Below are positions 1 to 6,202 of a stretch of 7,889 bases of DNA, piece after piece. The DNA comes from Pelotomaculum sp. (GTDB lineage: Bacteria; Bacillota; Desulfotomaculia; Desulfotomaculales; Pelotomaculaceae), in NCBI GenBank assembly GCA_003489345.1, contig DNIT01000135.1, positions 1-7,889 on the forward strand. Reading direction: 5' to 3'. Below the pieces are notes generated by a model, which worked only from the letters and a program-made list of their open reading frames with translations, ran no database searches and was not told the DNA's origin. Each line of letters opens with the position of its first letter. Position 1 is the stretch's first letter. The translations under genes and the position numbers were made by a program.

Positions 1-1
1 T

Positions 2-316
2 AATATCGAAAATGCCTCTTATAGCCTGACCTGCTGTGCTGAACGGGTAGCTTTATTTAAGGCTGTTTCCAGCGGGGAGCGTGATTTTGAAGCCATCGCC
101 GTAACGGCGGGAACTGAAGAATACTGTACTCCGTGCGGCGCCTGTCGGCAGGCTCTGGCTGAGTTCGGCAGTGAAATCAAAGTCTTTATGGCTAATAAAG
201 AGGGTGATTATTTGATCCGGACGGTGGCTGAACTACTTCCCTCTGCCTTTAAACTGGATAAAGCCGGACAGGCTGTGCCGCGCCCGGGAAGAAAAAATCT
301 TCCCAAAACTGATTGA
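2..316 (+). CDS. cdd: Cytidine deaminase, 3' part (5' end outside window)
   Basis: This is the C-terminal 104 residues of a homotetrameric-type cytidine deaminase, the cytosolic zinc enzyme that hydrolyses cytidine and deoxycytidine to uridine and deoxyuridine in pyrimidine salvage. The visible part opens with NIENASYSLTCCAER. Here the Cys-Ala-Glu triad supplies a zinc ligand (Cys12 of the fragment) and the catalytic Glu14. PCGACRQ at fragment residues 44-50 supplies the other two zinc ligands, Cys45 and Cys48. The conserved LLPxAF near the end is present. The tail after it (about 20 residues, Pro/Lys/Arg-rich) is a little longer than in many family members. The full protein is normally about 130 residues, so roughly the first quarter is missing only because the window starts inside the gene. 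The stop is TGA at 314-316. era follows after about 140 bases, the usual Firmicute order. Confidence 0.95.
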   Translation, partial: NIENASYSLTCCAERVALFKAVSSGERDFEAIAVTAGTEEYCTPCGACRQALAEFGSEIKVFMANKEGDYLIRTVAELLPSAFKLDKAGQAVPRPGRKNLPKTD

Positions 317-457
317 ACCAGTGAATAGGTACTCATAGTAAGAGATTTTGCGTTGCATATTTGGCTGGACGCTTGGCAGGGATGTCGTGTTTTTTGGTCA
401 CAGGCCATAAGCCGTAGGGTGCTGCTAATTACTAGGATTAGGAAAACAGGTGATTCT
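317..457. other. cdd-era intergenic gap without clear signals
   Basis: These 141 bases separate cdd from era. The frame of era stays open upstream to TTG 353, but the predicted residues (35, rich in Trp, Arg and Cys) look nothing like an Era N-terminus. A small inverted repeat, CTAAT (425-429) and ATTAG (437-441), is the only structure I see. I find no convincing -35/-10 pair and no terminator, so era may be expressed by readthrough from upstream or from a weak promoter. Confidence 0.5.
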
Positions 458-1366
458 TTGATCAACGTGAAAGATGATTTCAAGTCCGGGTTCGCGGCGC
501 TGATTGGCCGAACCAATGTCGGCAAGTCGACACTATTAAACAAGATGGTCGGCAGAAAAGTAACCATCGTGTCCGACAAGCCCCAAACCACCAGAAACAA
601 GATCCTGAGTGTTCTAACGAAGGATGATTTCCAGGTGGTTTTTCTGGATACGCCCGGTTTTCACAAGCCGAAACACCGGTTGGGCGAACATTTGGTGCAG
701 GTAGCGTTGCGGTCCCTGCGAGAGGTTGACGTCGTCCTTTTCCTGGTAGAGGCTGTTCAATCGCCCGGCCCCGGAGATCTCTTTGTTATGGAACAGATTA
801 GAGAAATCAAAACACCAGTGTTGCTGGTGATCAACAAGGTTGACCTGATCAGGCGGGAAGAAATTCTCCCCTTAATGGAGCAATACAGCAAGCTGTTCAA
901 TTTTTCCGAAATCATACCGGTCTCCGCGCTCACCGGCGATAATGTGGCACGGCTGCTTGATACGGTAGCCGGGTACCTGCCCGCCGGGCCGCAATACTAC
1001 CCTGACGGAATGGTTACCGACAGGCCCGAGAGCTTTATCATGTCTGAACTGATCAGGGAAAAGGTGCTTGAACTGACGGCTCAGGAAATACCCCACTCTG
1101 TCGCAGTGGTAATTGAGGAATTGGCTGAGCGGCCAAACGGTGTTGTTGCTGTACGGGCACTTATTTATACGGAGAGAGAATCCCAAAAGGGGATCCTGAT
1201 CGGGAAAGAGGGCAGGATGCTGAAGCAAATTGGCCGGTTGGCCCGGGAAGAGATGGAGAAGCTTTTGGGTTCCAAAATCTTTCTTGAACTGTGGGTCAAG
1301 GTGAAAGCTGACTGGCGCAATCGGGAGGGGCAGCTGCATAACTTTGGTTACCAGGAGGAAGAGTAG
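458..1366 (+). CDS. era: GTPase Era (16S rRNA / 30S assembly)
   Basis: Era is an essential GTPase that binds the 3' end of 16S rRNA and helps mature the 30S subunit. From the chosen start it has 302 residues, the usual length. All GTPase motifs are visible: G1 GRTNVGKST (17-25), the switch I region DKPQTTRNK (40-48), G3 DTPG (64-67), G4 NKVD (126-129) and G5 VSA (155-157). The C-terminal KH RNA-binding domain follows, with GKEG at 249-252 and the typical ending KADWRNREGQLHNFGY. The P-loop has Thr where most Era proteins have Pro (GRPNVGKS). I start at TTG 458 because AGGTGAT (448-454) is an anti-SD match whose AGG core lies 7 bases upstream. GTG 467 is possible but badly spaced. A start at TTG 353 would add 35 residues with no Era character. 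recO begins 15 bases after the stop, so the two are probably cotranscribed. Confidence 0.96.
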   Translation: MINVKDDFKSGFAALIGRTNVGKSTLLNKMVGRKVTIVSDKPQTTRNKILSVLTKDDFQVVFLDTPGFHKPKHRLGEHLVQVALRSLREVDVVLFLVEAVQSPGPGDLFVMEQIREIKTPVLLVINKVDLIRREEILPLMEQYSKLFNFSEIIPVSALTGDNVARLLDTVAGYLPAGPQYYPDGMVTDRPESFIMSELIREKVLELTAQEIPHSVAVVIEELAERPNGVVAVRALIYTERESQKGILIGKEGRMLKQIGRLAREEMEKLLGSKIFLELWVKVKADWRNREGQLHNFGYQEEE

Positions 1367-1381
1367 CACAAAAGAGCTGGG

Positions 1382-2131
1382 GTGCAGCTTGTGGAATTAT
1401 ATAAAGCGGATGCTATTGTGCTGCGGTCAAGAGACTGTGGTGAGGGAAATAAAATCTTAATCCTCTATTCCCGTGCGTACGGCAAGCTCAGGGTCATCGC
1501 ACATGGCGTGGCCAAGCCTTCCAGCCGGAAACGGGGAGCCGTTCAGCTTTTCAGCCGCACCAATTTTTTGCTCCATCGTGGGCGGGAACTTGACTCGGTA
1601 AGCCAGTGTGAGGTGGTGGAGATGTTTCCTGCGCTCAGACAGGACCTCGGGAGCATCAGCAGAGCCAGCTACATGGCGGAACTGGTTGACGTCTTTACCC
1701 CCGAAGGAGAACCTAACGGACCCCTTTTTTTGCTTCTTTTGACCGCTCTTCGCTTGCTGGTGGTGAAAGATCCGGAATTATTAATACGGGCCTTTGAAAT
1801 CAAAGCCGTGGGACTTTTAGGTTACAGCCCGGTTTTAGATGTCTGCGCCAGTTGCGGCGCCGGGTTGTTGCAGGGTCCGCTTTCCTTCAGTCCGTCCATG
1901 GGAGGGGTGCTGTGCGGCGACTGCGGTACGGCCGACCTGGATGCGGCGCCGTGCAGCCGGGGGCTGGTGGAGGTATTGAAAACCCTGGCCGACTGGGATC
2001 TCGCCAGATTGCATCAGCTCAAAGTGGACGAGCCCACCAGAAAGCAGCTTCAGAACATGCTCCGGAAATACATCAGGTACCACCTGGAAGGGGAATTAAA
2101 ATCAGCTGCTTTTTTATCCCGCTACGTATAA
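1382..2131 (+). CDS. recO: DNA repair protein RecO
   Basis: RecO is the recombination mediator of the RecFOR pathway. It binds ssDNA and SSB, and with RecR loads RecA at gaps. The 249 residues fit the family (about 240-260). The N-terminal OB-fold opens with the typical YKADAIVLRSRD (7-18) and includes GKLRVIAHGVAKPSSRKRGAVQ (roughly 34-55, basic, likely DNA contact). A helical domain follows. A zinc-binding insert has CASC at 155-158 and CGDC at 178-181, so Cys155, 158, 178 and 181 make a full four-cysteine site. The start is uncertain: GTG 1382 has AAGAG 5 bases upstream, while GTG 1391 has GGGGTG (1379-1384) 6 bases upstream and would give a protein 3 residues shorter. The gene lies 15 bases after era, the common Firmicute arrangement, and shares its reading direction. 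Confidence 0.95.
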   Translation: MQLVELYKADAIVLRSRDCGEGNKILILYSRAYGKLRVIAHGVAKPSSRKRGAVQLFSRTNFLLHRGRELDSVSQCEVVEMFPALRQDLGSISRASYMAELVDVFTPEGEPNGPLFLLLLTALRLLVVKDPELLIRAFEIKAVGLLGYSPVLDVCASCGAGLLQGPLSFSPSMGGVLCGDCGTADLDAAPCSRGLVEVLKTLADWDLARLHQLKVDEPTRKQLQNMLRKYIRYHLEGELKSAAFLSRYV

Positions 2132-2180
2132 AAATCATCTTATGTGGAGTAAATAGAAAAAATGGAGAGAGGGGATAAAA

Positions 2181-2612
2181 ATGAACAGCGATCTTGAAAA
2201 GATTGACATACTAAGGGCACGGCTGGGAGTTGGGTACAGGGAGGCCAGGGAAGCCCTTGAGGCGGCGGGGGGCGATGTGGTCCAGGCGCTGATTGAGCTC
2301 GAGGAAAAGGGACGCAATATAGGTGAGCGCTTTCAGGCACACGGGCAGGAAATGGTAGAGCAGTTTAAGAGCCTGCTGCACAAGGGGCAAAATTATAGGA
2401 TTAAATTAAAAAAAGGTGACGAAACCGTATTTGAAGTCCCTGCTTCCGTGGGGGCGCTGGGGCTTATCGGGGCTCTGGCCAGCAGTGAGATAGCTATTTT
2501 GGGTGCGCTTGGCACGGTGACGGCGATGGCACATAAGTACACCCTGGAGTTTGAGCGCCGGGACATTGACCCTGTTGGTGAGCCCTTTAGCGCGGAAGGG
2601 GAAGGATTATAA
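2181..2612 (+). CDS. DUF4342-type protein with UBA/TS-N-like N-terminus
   Basis: This 143-residue protein has no established function. Residues 5-42 (around RLGVGYREAREALEAAGGDV) look like the three-helix UBA/TS-N fold seen at the start of EF-Ts and NAC: a short Gly turn, an 'EAREAL' helix, then a 'GGDVVQALIEL' helix. Residues about 56-127 fit what I know as DUF4342: the segment FKSLLHKGQNYRIKLKKGDE leads to a conserved Val-Pro-x-Ser-Val and a hydrophobic Ala/Gly/Leu/Ile-rich run at 89-116, ending in the YTLEFER strand. That run could be a membrane-associated or buried hairpin; there is no signal peptide. The ATG has a good SD, GAGAGGGG (2166-2173), 7 bases upstream. It lies 49 bases after recO with no terminator between them, so it is probably the last gene of the era-recO unit. 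The domain naming is from family memory and not from a search. Confidence 0.8.
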   Translation: MNSDLEKIDILRARLGVGYREAREALEAAGGDVVQALIELEEKGRNIGERFQAHGQEMVEQFKSLLHKGQNYRIKLKKGDETVFEVPASVGALGLIGALASSEIAILGALGTVTAMAHKYTLEFERRDIDPVGEPFSAEGEGL

Positions 2613-2650
2613 CCAAAAAGACTGTCTGGAAGTAAATATTGACGCAGGCA

Positions 2651-2679
2651 TTGACTTTATTCACCGGATCTGTTAAATT
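2651..2679 (+). promoter_or_regulatory. Extended -10 sigma-A promoter of the glyQS leader
   Basis: The -35 box TTGACT (2651-2656) and -10 box TAAATT (2674-2679) are separated by exactly 17 bases. A TG dinucleotide at 2671-2672 gives an extended -10 (TGT-TAAATT). Transcription should start near 2686, a few bases before T-box Stem I, which supports the assignment. No terminator is visible between the preceding stop (2612) and this promoter, so some readthrough from upstream is possible. Confidence 0.82.
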
Positions 2680-2835
2680 GGTAAAAAAATATCAGGCAAT
2701 GAGGAAAAATAGTAGCCGGATTATTGTTTTGTTAGAGAGCCCGTATTGGTGGAAACGGGTAAAACAGCTCCGGTGAAGGGGTTTCCAAGCCGCAAGAGGA
2801 AAGCTGCAACCGGACTTTTGCAGGGTAGTTACCCA

Positions 2836-2851
2836 CGCCGCTATCGCGGCG
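2836..2851 (+). repeat. GC-rich perfect hairpin in the T-box insert
   Basis: CGCCGC (2836-2841) and GCGGCG (2846-2851) form a perfect 6-bp stem around the tetraloop TATC. It belongs to a run of hairpins in the segment between Stem I and the MITE-like element: CTGCAA/TTGCAG (2804-2809 with 2818-2823), GGGT/ACCC (2823-2826 with 2831-2834), this one, and GTATT/AATAC (2856-2860 with 2866-2870). glyQS T-boxes are described as lacking Stem II and IIA/B, so these are extra structures of unknown role. No U-run follows, so it is not an intrinsic terminator. Confidence 0.6.
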
Positions 2852-2876
2852 CCATGTATTATGAAAATACCAGCCG

Positions 2877-2967
2877 ATGTAGGTGCGATTTGAATCGTAC
2901 AACGGCACGTCAGCGCCGAACTTGTTGAGGTTAATGTTGCATTGTGCGAATGAATTCGCACCTACAT
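2877..2967. mobile_element. MITE-like 91-bp element with hairpin-forming terminal inverted repeats
   Basis: The ends form 26-bp terminal inverted repeats (2877-2902 and 2942-2967) that match at 22 of 26 positions. The outer 12 are identical: ATGTAGGTGCGA on the left and its exact complement on the right. Each end is also a hairpin by itself: GTGCGATT/AATCGTAC with a 2-base loop on the left (one G-U pair), and GTGCGAAT/ATTCGCAC, perfect 8 bp, on the right. The 39-bp core (2903-2941) carries a small CGGC/GCCG hairpin and no gene. If the element proper is GTAGG...CCTAC, it is flanked by AT on both sides, a possible 2-bp target duplication, though AT is self-complementary and proves little. From memory, ends of the type TGTAGG-GCGAATTCATTCGC recur in intergenic DNA of many Firmicutes; this was not checked here. 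It lies inside the T-box leader, between Stem I and Stem III. Confidence 0.65.
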
Positions 2968-3062
2968 TGGACCAACACTGCAGAAGCCATATGTATTTTC
3001 AGGGTAGTACAATAGAACCGGTGAAAGTTAGTAAAGCTTGCTTCCAAAAGAGGGCTGTTTTT

Positions 3063-3088
3063 TCAGACGTCTGACGTCCGACGTCTGA
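3063..3088 (+). repeat. Inverted repeat built of three GACGTCY units (T-box Stem III cap)
   Basis: TCAGACGTC (3063-3071) and GACGTCTGA (3080-3088) form a perfect 9-bp stem with an 8-base loop. The same bases are three direct copies of GACGTC at an exact 7-base period (3066, 3073 and 3080), each itself a palindrome. The block sits between the two arms of GGCTGT/ACAGCC (3053-3058 and 3098-3103), so it most likely forms the upper part of T-box Stem III. The middle copy leaves room for alternative pairing registers. Confidence 0.7.
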
Positions 3089-3129
3089 TGACCGAACACA
3101 GCCAAGCAGGGTGGAACCGCGGGAACGAG

Positions 3130-3170
3130 CTCCCGTCCCTGGTAGTGATACCTGGGACCGGGAGTTTTTT
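3130..3170 (+). terminator. Intrinsic terminator of the glyQS T-box
   Basis: CTCCCG (3130-3135) pairs with CGGGAG (3159-3164), TCCC (3136-3139) with GGGA (3154-3157) across a single bulged C3158, and GGT (3141-3143) with ACC (3150-3152). The loop is AGTGAT and the tail is TTTTTT (3165-3170). The 5' arm (3130-3140) is the same sequence that pairs with the T-box to form the antiterminator, so the two folds exclude each other. Uncharged tRNA-Gly should favour readthrough into glyQ. Confidence 0.95.
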
Positions 3171-3217
3171 ATTTATCCCAAAAGTACAATAATATTTTTT
3201 CATAGAGGGAGGTAATT

Positions 3218-4096
3218 ATGAACTTTCAAGAACTCATTCTCAAGCTGGATGACTTCTGGTCACGACAGAAATGCCTCATTCAGCAGCCCTACGACGTTGA
3301 AAAAGGAGCCGGTACGATGAATCCGGCAACGTTTTTGATGGCGCTTGGTCCCGAACCGTGGCGGGTGGCCTATGTTGAACCCTCGCGGCGGCCTACCGAC
3401 GGTCGTTATGGGGAGAACCCCAACCGCTTGCAGCATTATTATCAATATCAGGTAATTTTAAAGCCGTCACCCGATGATGTGCTGGAGGTTTACCTGGACA
3501 GCCTCAGGGCTATCGGGATCGACCCGGAGCAACATGACATCCGTTTTGTTGAAGACAACTGGGAATCCCCCACCCTGGGCGCCTGGGGCCTGGGCTGGGA
3601 AGTCTGGCTGGATGGTATGGAAGTGACCCAGTTCACCTACTTCCAGCAGTGTGGCGGTATTGACTGCCGCCCTGTTTGCGCTGAAATCACCTATGGTCTG
3701 GAGCGTCTGGCCATGTTCATCCAGGGCGTGGACAGTGTCTACGAGATTACCTGGGTTGAGCATATAACTTATGGTGATGTGCATCACCGGGGAGAAGTTG
3801 AGCACTCTCACTATAACTTCGAACTGGCGGATACGGATATGCTGTTTAAGCTGTTTGAAATGTATGAGCAGGAGGCCTTGCGGGTGATTGAAAAAGGTTT
3901 TGTCCTGCCGGCTTACGATTACGTGCTCAAGTGCTCCCATACTTTCAACTTGTTAGACGCCCGGGGGGCTATCAGCGTAACCGAGCGGACCGGCTTCATC
4001 GCCAGAGTTAGAAACATGGCGCGGGTATGTGCCCAGGCTTACGTTGAGCAGCGTGAGGAGATGGGGTACCCGCTCCTGAAGAGGAAGGAGGCGTAG
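3218..4096 (+). CDS. glyQ: Glycyl-tRNA synthetase alpha subunit
   Basis: GlyQ is the catalytic subunit of the bacterial alpha2-beta2 glycyl-tRNA synthetase, a class II enzyme that activates glycine with ATP and, with GlyS, charges tRNA-Gly. The 292 residues match the family (about 290-300). The start NFQELILKLDDFWSRQKCL and the QPYDVEKGAGTMNPATFL block (23-40) are typical. Motif 2 lies at about 53-80 (VEPSRRPTDGRYGENPNR, then LQHYYQYQVI). Motif 3 is AEITYGLERLAMFIQ (155-169), with the ATP-binding Arg163. NWESPTLGAWGLGWEVW (114-130) helps form the active site. The ATG has an excellent SD, GGGAGGT (3208-3213 region), with normal spacing, and lies 47 bases after the T-box terminator. glyS follows directly at the TAG stop. 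Expression should depend on the T-box upstream. Confidence 0.98.
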   Translation: MNFQELILKLDDFWSRQKCLIQQPYDVEKGAGTMNPATFLMALGPEPWRVAYVEPSRRPTDGRYGENPNRLQHYYQYQVILKPSPDDVLEVYLDSLRAIGIDPEQHDIRFVEDNWESPTLGAWGLGWEVWLDGMEVTQFTYFQQCGGIDCRPVCAEITYGLERLAMFIQGVDSVYEITWVEHITYGDVHHRGEVEHSHYNFELADTDMLFKLFEMYEQEALRVIEKGFVLPAYDYVLKCSHTFNLLDARGAISVTERTGFIARVRNMARVCAQAYVEQREEMGYPLLKRKEA

Positions 4097-4099
4097 GTG

Positions 4100-6202
4100 A
4101 TGACAATGAACGCGCAGGATTACCTGCTTGAGATAGGTGTGGAAGAAATGCCGGCCAGGTTTCTGGAGCCGGCTTTGGCGGAGCTCAAGGAAAATGCGGC
4201 CGCCCTTTTTAAGGAGCAGCGCCTCTCATATAAACGGCTGGCGACTTACGGCACCCCCCGCCGCATCACACTGTATGTGGAAGGACTGGCTGTCCATCAG
4301 CAGTCATTGGAGATGGAAGTAAAGGGGCCTGCGGTAAAAGTGGCCTACAAACCTGACGGCTCGCCGACCAGAGCGGCCGAAGGTTTTGCCCGGAGCCAGG
4401 GAGTCGTGGTAGGTGACCTGCTCAAAAAACCGGTCGGCCATGTCGAATATGTCTTTGCTGTAAAACGGGAGCCGGGTCGTCCGGCCCTGGACGTTTTACC
4501 CCAGGCAGGGGTGAGTTTGATCAGCGGGCTTCACTTTCCCAAGCCGATGCGCTGGGGAGACTTAGATATCCGCTTTGCCAGGCCGATCCGCTGGATTGTA
4601 TCGCTTTTCGGTCCTGATCTAGTGGAGTTTGAATTTGCCGGCCTAAAAGCCGGGCGGACCACCCGTGGCCATCGCTTTTTAGCCCGGGAAGCTGTAACAC
4701 TACCGTCTCCGCAGGAATATTTCGAGAAAATGCGGAGTAATTATGTTTTGGTTGACCCTGCTGAACGGAAACAGGCGATCTGGCAGCAGGTTCAGGAACA
4801 GGCTCGCGCCACAGGTGGCAGGGTGGAAGAAGACGAGGAACTATTGAGCGAGGTCACCAACCTGGTGGAGTATCCGACTGCGTTAGCGGGCGAATTCAGC
4901 CGGGAGTACCTCAGGTTGCCCAGGGAAGTACTGGTGACACCGATGCGGGAGCACCAGCGCTATTTTCCGGTACTCGGACCTGACGGTGCCTTATTGCCAA
5001 AGTTCATTGCGGTCAGGAACGGTAAGTCGGAACACCTTGATATAGTCCGGGCCGGTAATGAAAAAGTACTGCGGGCCCGCCTCGCCGACGCCGATTTCTT
5101 CTACCAGGAGGACCTGAAAACAGCGCTGGCCGATAAAGTTCCGGCTCTAAAAAAGGTGGTATTCCAGGAGACCCTGGGGACCATTTACGATAAGGTGGTA
5201 AGGGTTGGGGAACTGGCCGGTACCTTAGCAGTGGCAATGGGAGCAGAGGAAAAAGAGCTGAAGGATACCCTCAGGGCCGCCTACCTGGCCAAGGCCGATC
5301 TGGTGACCAATATGGTCTTTGAATTTACCGAGCTGCAGGGGATTATGGGCAGGGAATATGCAGAGCGCTCGGGTGAGGAGCAATCGGTAGCGACGGCTAT
5401 CTATGAGCATTATCTGCCGCGCTTTGCCGGTGATCAACTGCCTGCCACGCTGCCCGGGAAAATATTGAGTATAGCGGATAAGACTGACAATATTGTCGGC
5501 TGCTTTGCTATCGGCGTTCAGCCAAGCGGCTCCCAGGATCCTTATGCTTTAAGACGTCAAGCTTTGGGGATAATCCATATTTTGCTTGAGGGCGATTTTG
5601 CCCTTTCCCTGGAAAAATTGGTTGAAACGGCCTATCGGGGTTATGAAGGGAAGGTCCGGCTCAAGCTAAGCTTATCCAATGTCAAGGAAGAAGTGGCGGA
5701 ATTCTTTAAACAGCGCCTTAGAGGTATTTTTAGCGATAAAGGCTATTCCTACGATACCATAGAAGCAGTGCTTGCAGCAGGTTTCGACAATTTTAATGAC
5801 ACCCTGTTAAGACTTCAGGCTTTGCACAGCTTTCGGCAGAATCAGGCTTTCGGGAACCTCCTGACAGCTTTTATCCGGGCCAATAACCTCAGTAAAGACA
5901 CCGGCGTACGCGCCATAGACCCCTTCCTGCTGGAGGACGCCAGTGAGAAGGGGCTTTATGAAAGCCTGTTGGAAATTAAGCAAAAGGTCTACGATTCTCA
6001 GATGAAACAGGATTATCACGCTGTACTGGCCGCCATTGCCACTATGCAGGAACCTCTGGATAGTTTCTTCAACTCGGTGATGGTAATGGTGGAGGATGAA
6101 AAGGTACGGGCTAACCGCTTGGCTCTGTTGGCCGGCCTGGCTGCCCTGGTGAAGCAGGTGGCGGATCTGGGTAAAATTGTAGTTGAGGGACAGGGAGTCT
6201 AA
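4100..6202 (+). CDS. glyS: Glycyl-tRNA synthetase beta subunit
   Basis: GlyS is the large subunit of the same tetrameric synthetase and is needed to recognise and bind tRNA-Gly. The 700 residues agree with the family (about 690). The N-terminus DYLLEIGVEEMPARFLEPA is the family hallmark. The central HD-like region holds the strongly conserved ADKTDNIVGCF (from about residue 459) and PSGSQDPYALRRQALGII (about 477-494). The last 120 or so residues are helical and correspond to the DALR anticodon-binding domain. The start is chosen among GTG 4097, ATG 4100 and ATG 4106. AAGGAGG (4085-4091) is 8 bases before ATG 4100 but only 5 before GTG 4097, which abuts the glyQ stop. The two genes are adjacent and probably translationally coupled, as expected for subunits of one complex. 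An exact 14-bp tandem repeat begins at the TAA stop. Confidence 0.98.
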   Translation: MTMNAQDYLLEIGVEEMPARFLEPALAELKENAAALFKEQRLSYKRLATYGTPRRITLYVEGLAVHQQSLEMEVKGPAVKVAYKPDGSPTRAAEGFARSQGVVVGDLLKKPVGHVEYVFAVKREPGRPALDVLPQAGVSLISGLHFPKPMRWGDLDIRFARPIRWIVSLFGPDLVEFEFAGLKAGRTTRGHRFLAREAVTLPSPQEYFEKMRSNYVLVDPAERKQAIWQQVQEQARATGGRVEEDEELLSEVTNLVEYPTALAGEFSREYLRLPREVLVTPMREHQRYFPVLGPDGALLPKFIAVRNGKSEHLDIVRAGNEKVLRARLADADFFYQEDLKTALADKVPALKKVVFQETLGTIYDKVVRVGELAGTLAVAMGAEEKELKDTLRAAYLAKADLVTNMVFEFTELQGIMGREYAERSGEEQSVATAIYEHYLPRFAGDQLPATLPGKILSIADKTDNIVGCFAIGVQPSGSQDPYALRRQALGIIHILLEGDFALSLEKLVETAYRGYEGKVRLKLSLSNVKEEVAEFFKQRLRGIFSDKGYSYDTIEAVLAAGFDNFNDTLLRLQALHSFRQNQAFGNLLTAFIRANNLSKDTGVRAIDPFLLEDASEKGLYESLLEIKQKVYDSQMKQDYHAVLAAIATMQEPLDSFFNSVMVMVEDEKVRANRLALLAGLAALVKQVADLGKIVVEGQGV

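Larger units (their letters stand above)
2686..3170 (+). ncRNA. glyQS T-box riboswitch leader (tRNA-Gly sensing)
   Basis: This is a transcription-attenuating T-box leader. Stem I can be drawn at about 2694-2792. Its base is GGC/GCC (2695-2697 with 2789-2791), followed by a K-turn-like internal loop. Next are GGAAA/TTTCC (2703-2707 with 2782-2786) and a specifier loop with AGTA (2711-2714) facing GAA (2775-2777) and GGGG (2778-2781). Above it are CCGGA/TCCGG (2716-2720 with 2769-2773), TGTTTT/AAAACA, AGAGAG and the distal hairpin CCCGT...ACGGG (2740-2744 with 2755-2759). The specifier reads GGG (Gly). Stem III uses GGCTGT/ACAGCC (3053-3058 with 3098-3103) capped by a 9-bp stem. The T-box sequence AGGGTGGAACCGCG is at 3108-3121, and its UGGA (3112-3115) fits the U73-CCA end of tRNA-Gly. 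The antiterminator pairs 3108-3111 with 3137-3140 and 3120-3124 with 3131-3135. At about 485 nt it is far longer than known glyQS leaders, owing to 2804-3050. Pairings were drawn by eye. Confidence 0.93.

Noticed and set aside
353..457. Upstream extension of era from TTG 353 (35 extra residues)
   Set aside because: The added residues have no Era character, the start has no SD, and TTG 458 with AGGTGAT gives the normal length.
1835..2178. Alternative-frame open frames over the 3' part of recO
   Set aside because: Shadows of recO, whose frame carries the conserved four-cysteine site.
2836..2851. GC hairpin as an intrinsic terminator in the leader
   Set aside because: No U-run follows the stem; the leader's only U-tailed stem is at 3130-3170.
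2692..2961. 89-codon open frame on the - strand in the glyQ leader
   Set aside because: It runs through T-box Stem I, several hairpins and the inverted-repeat element; its composition is low-quality and it has no SD.
3008..3013. TACAAT as a second promoter -10 inside the leader
   Set aside because: No -35-like hexamer at 16-18 bases upstream, and transcription from here would lack Stem I.
2883..3074. Small + strand open frames (60-63 codons) in the leader
   Set aside because: They start in the MITE-like repeat and cross RNA structure elements. The peptide containing CANEFAPT is the usual by-product of such repeat ends.
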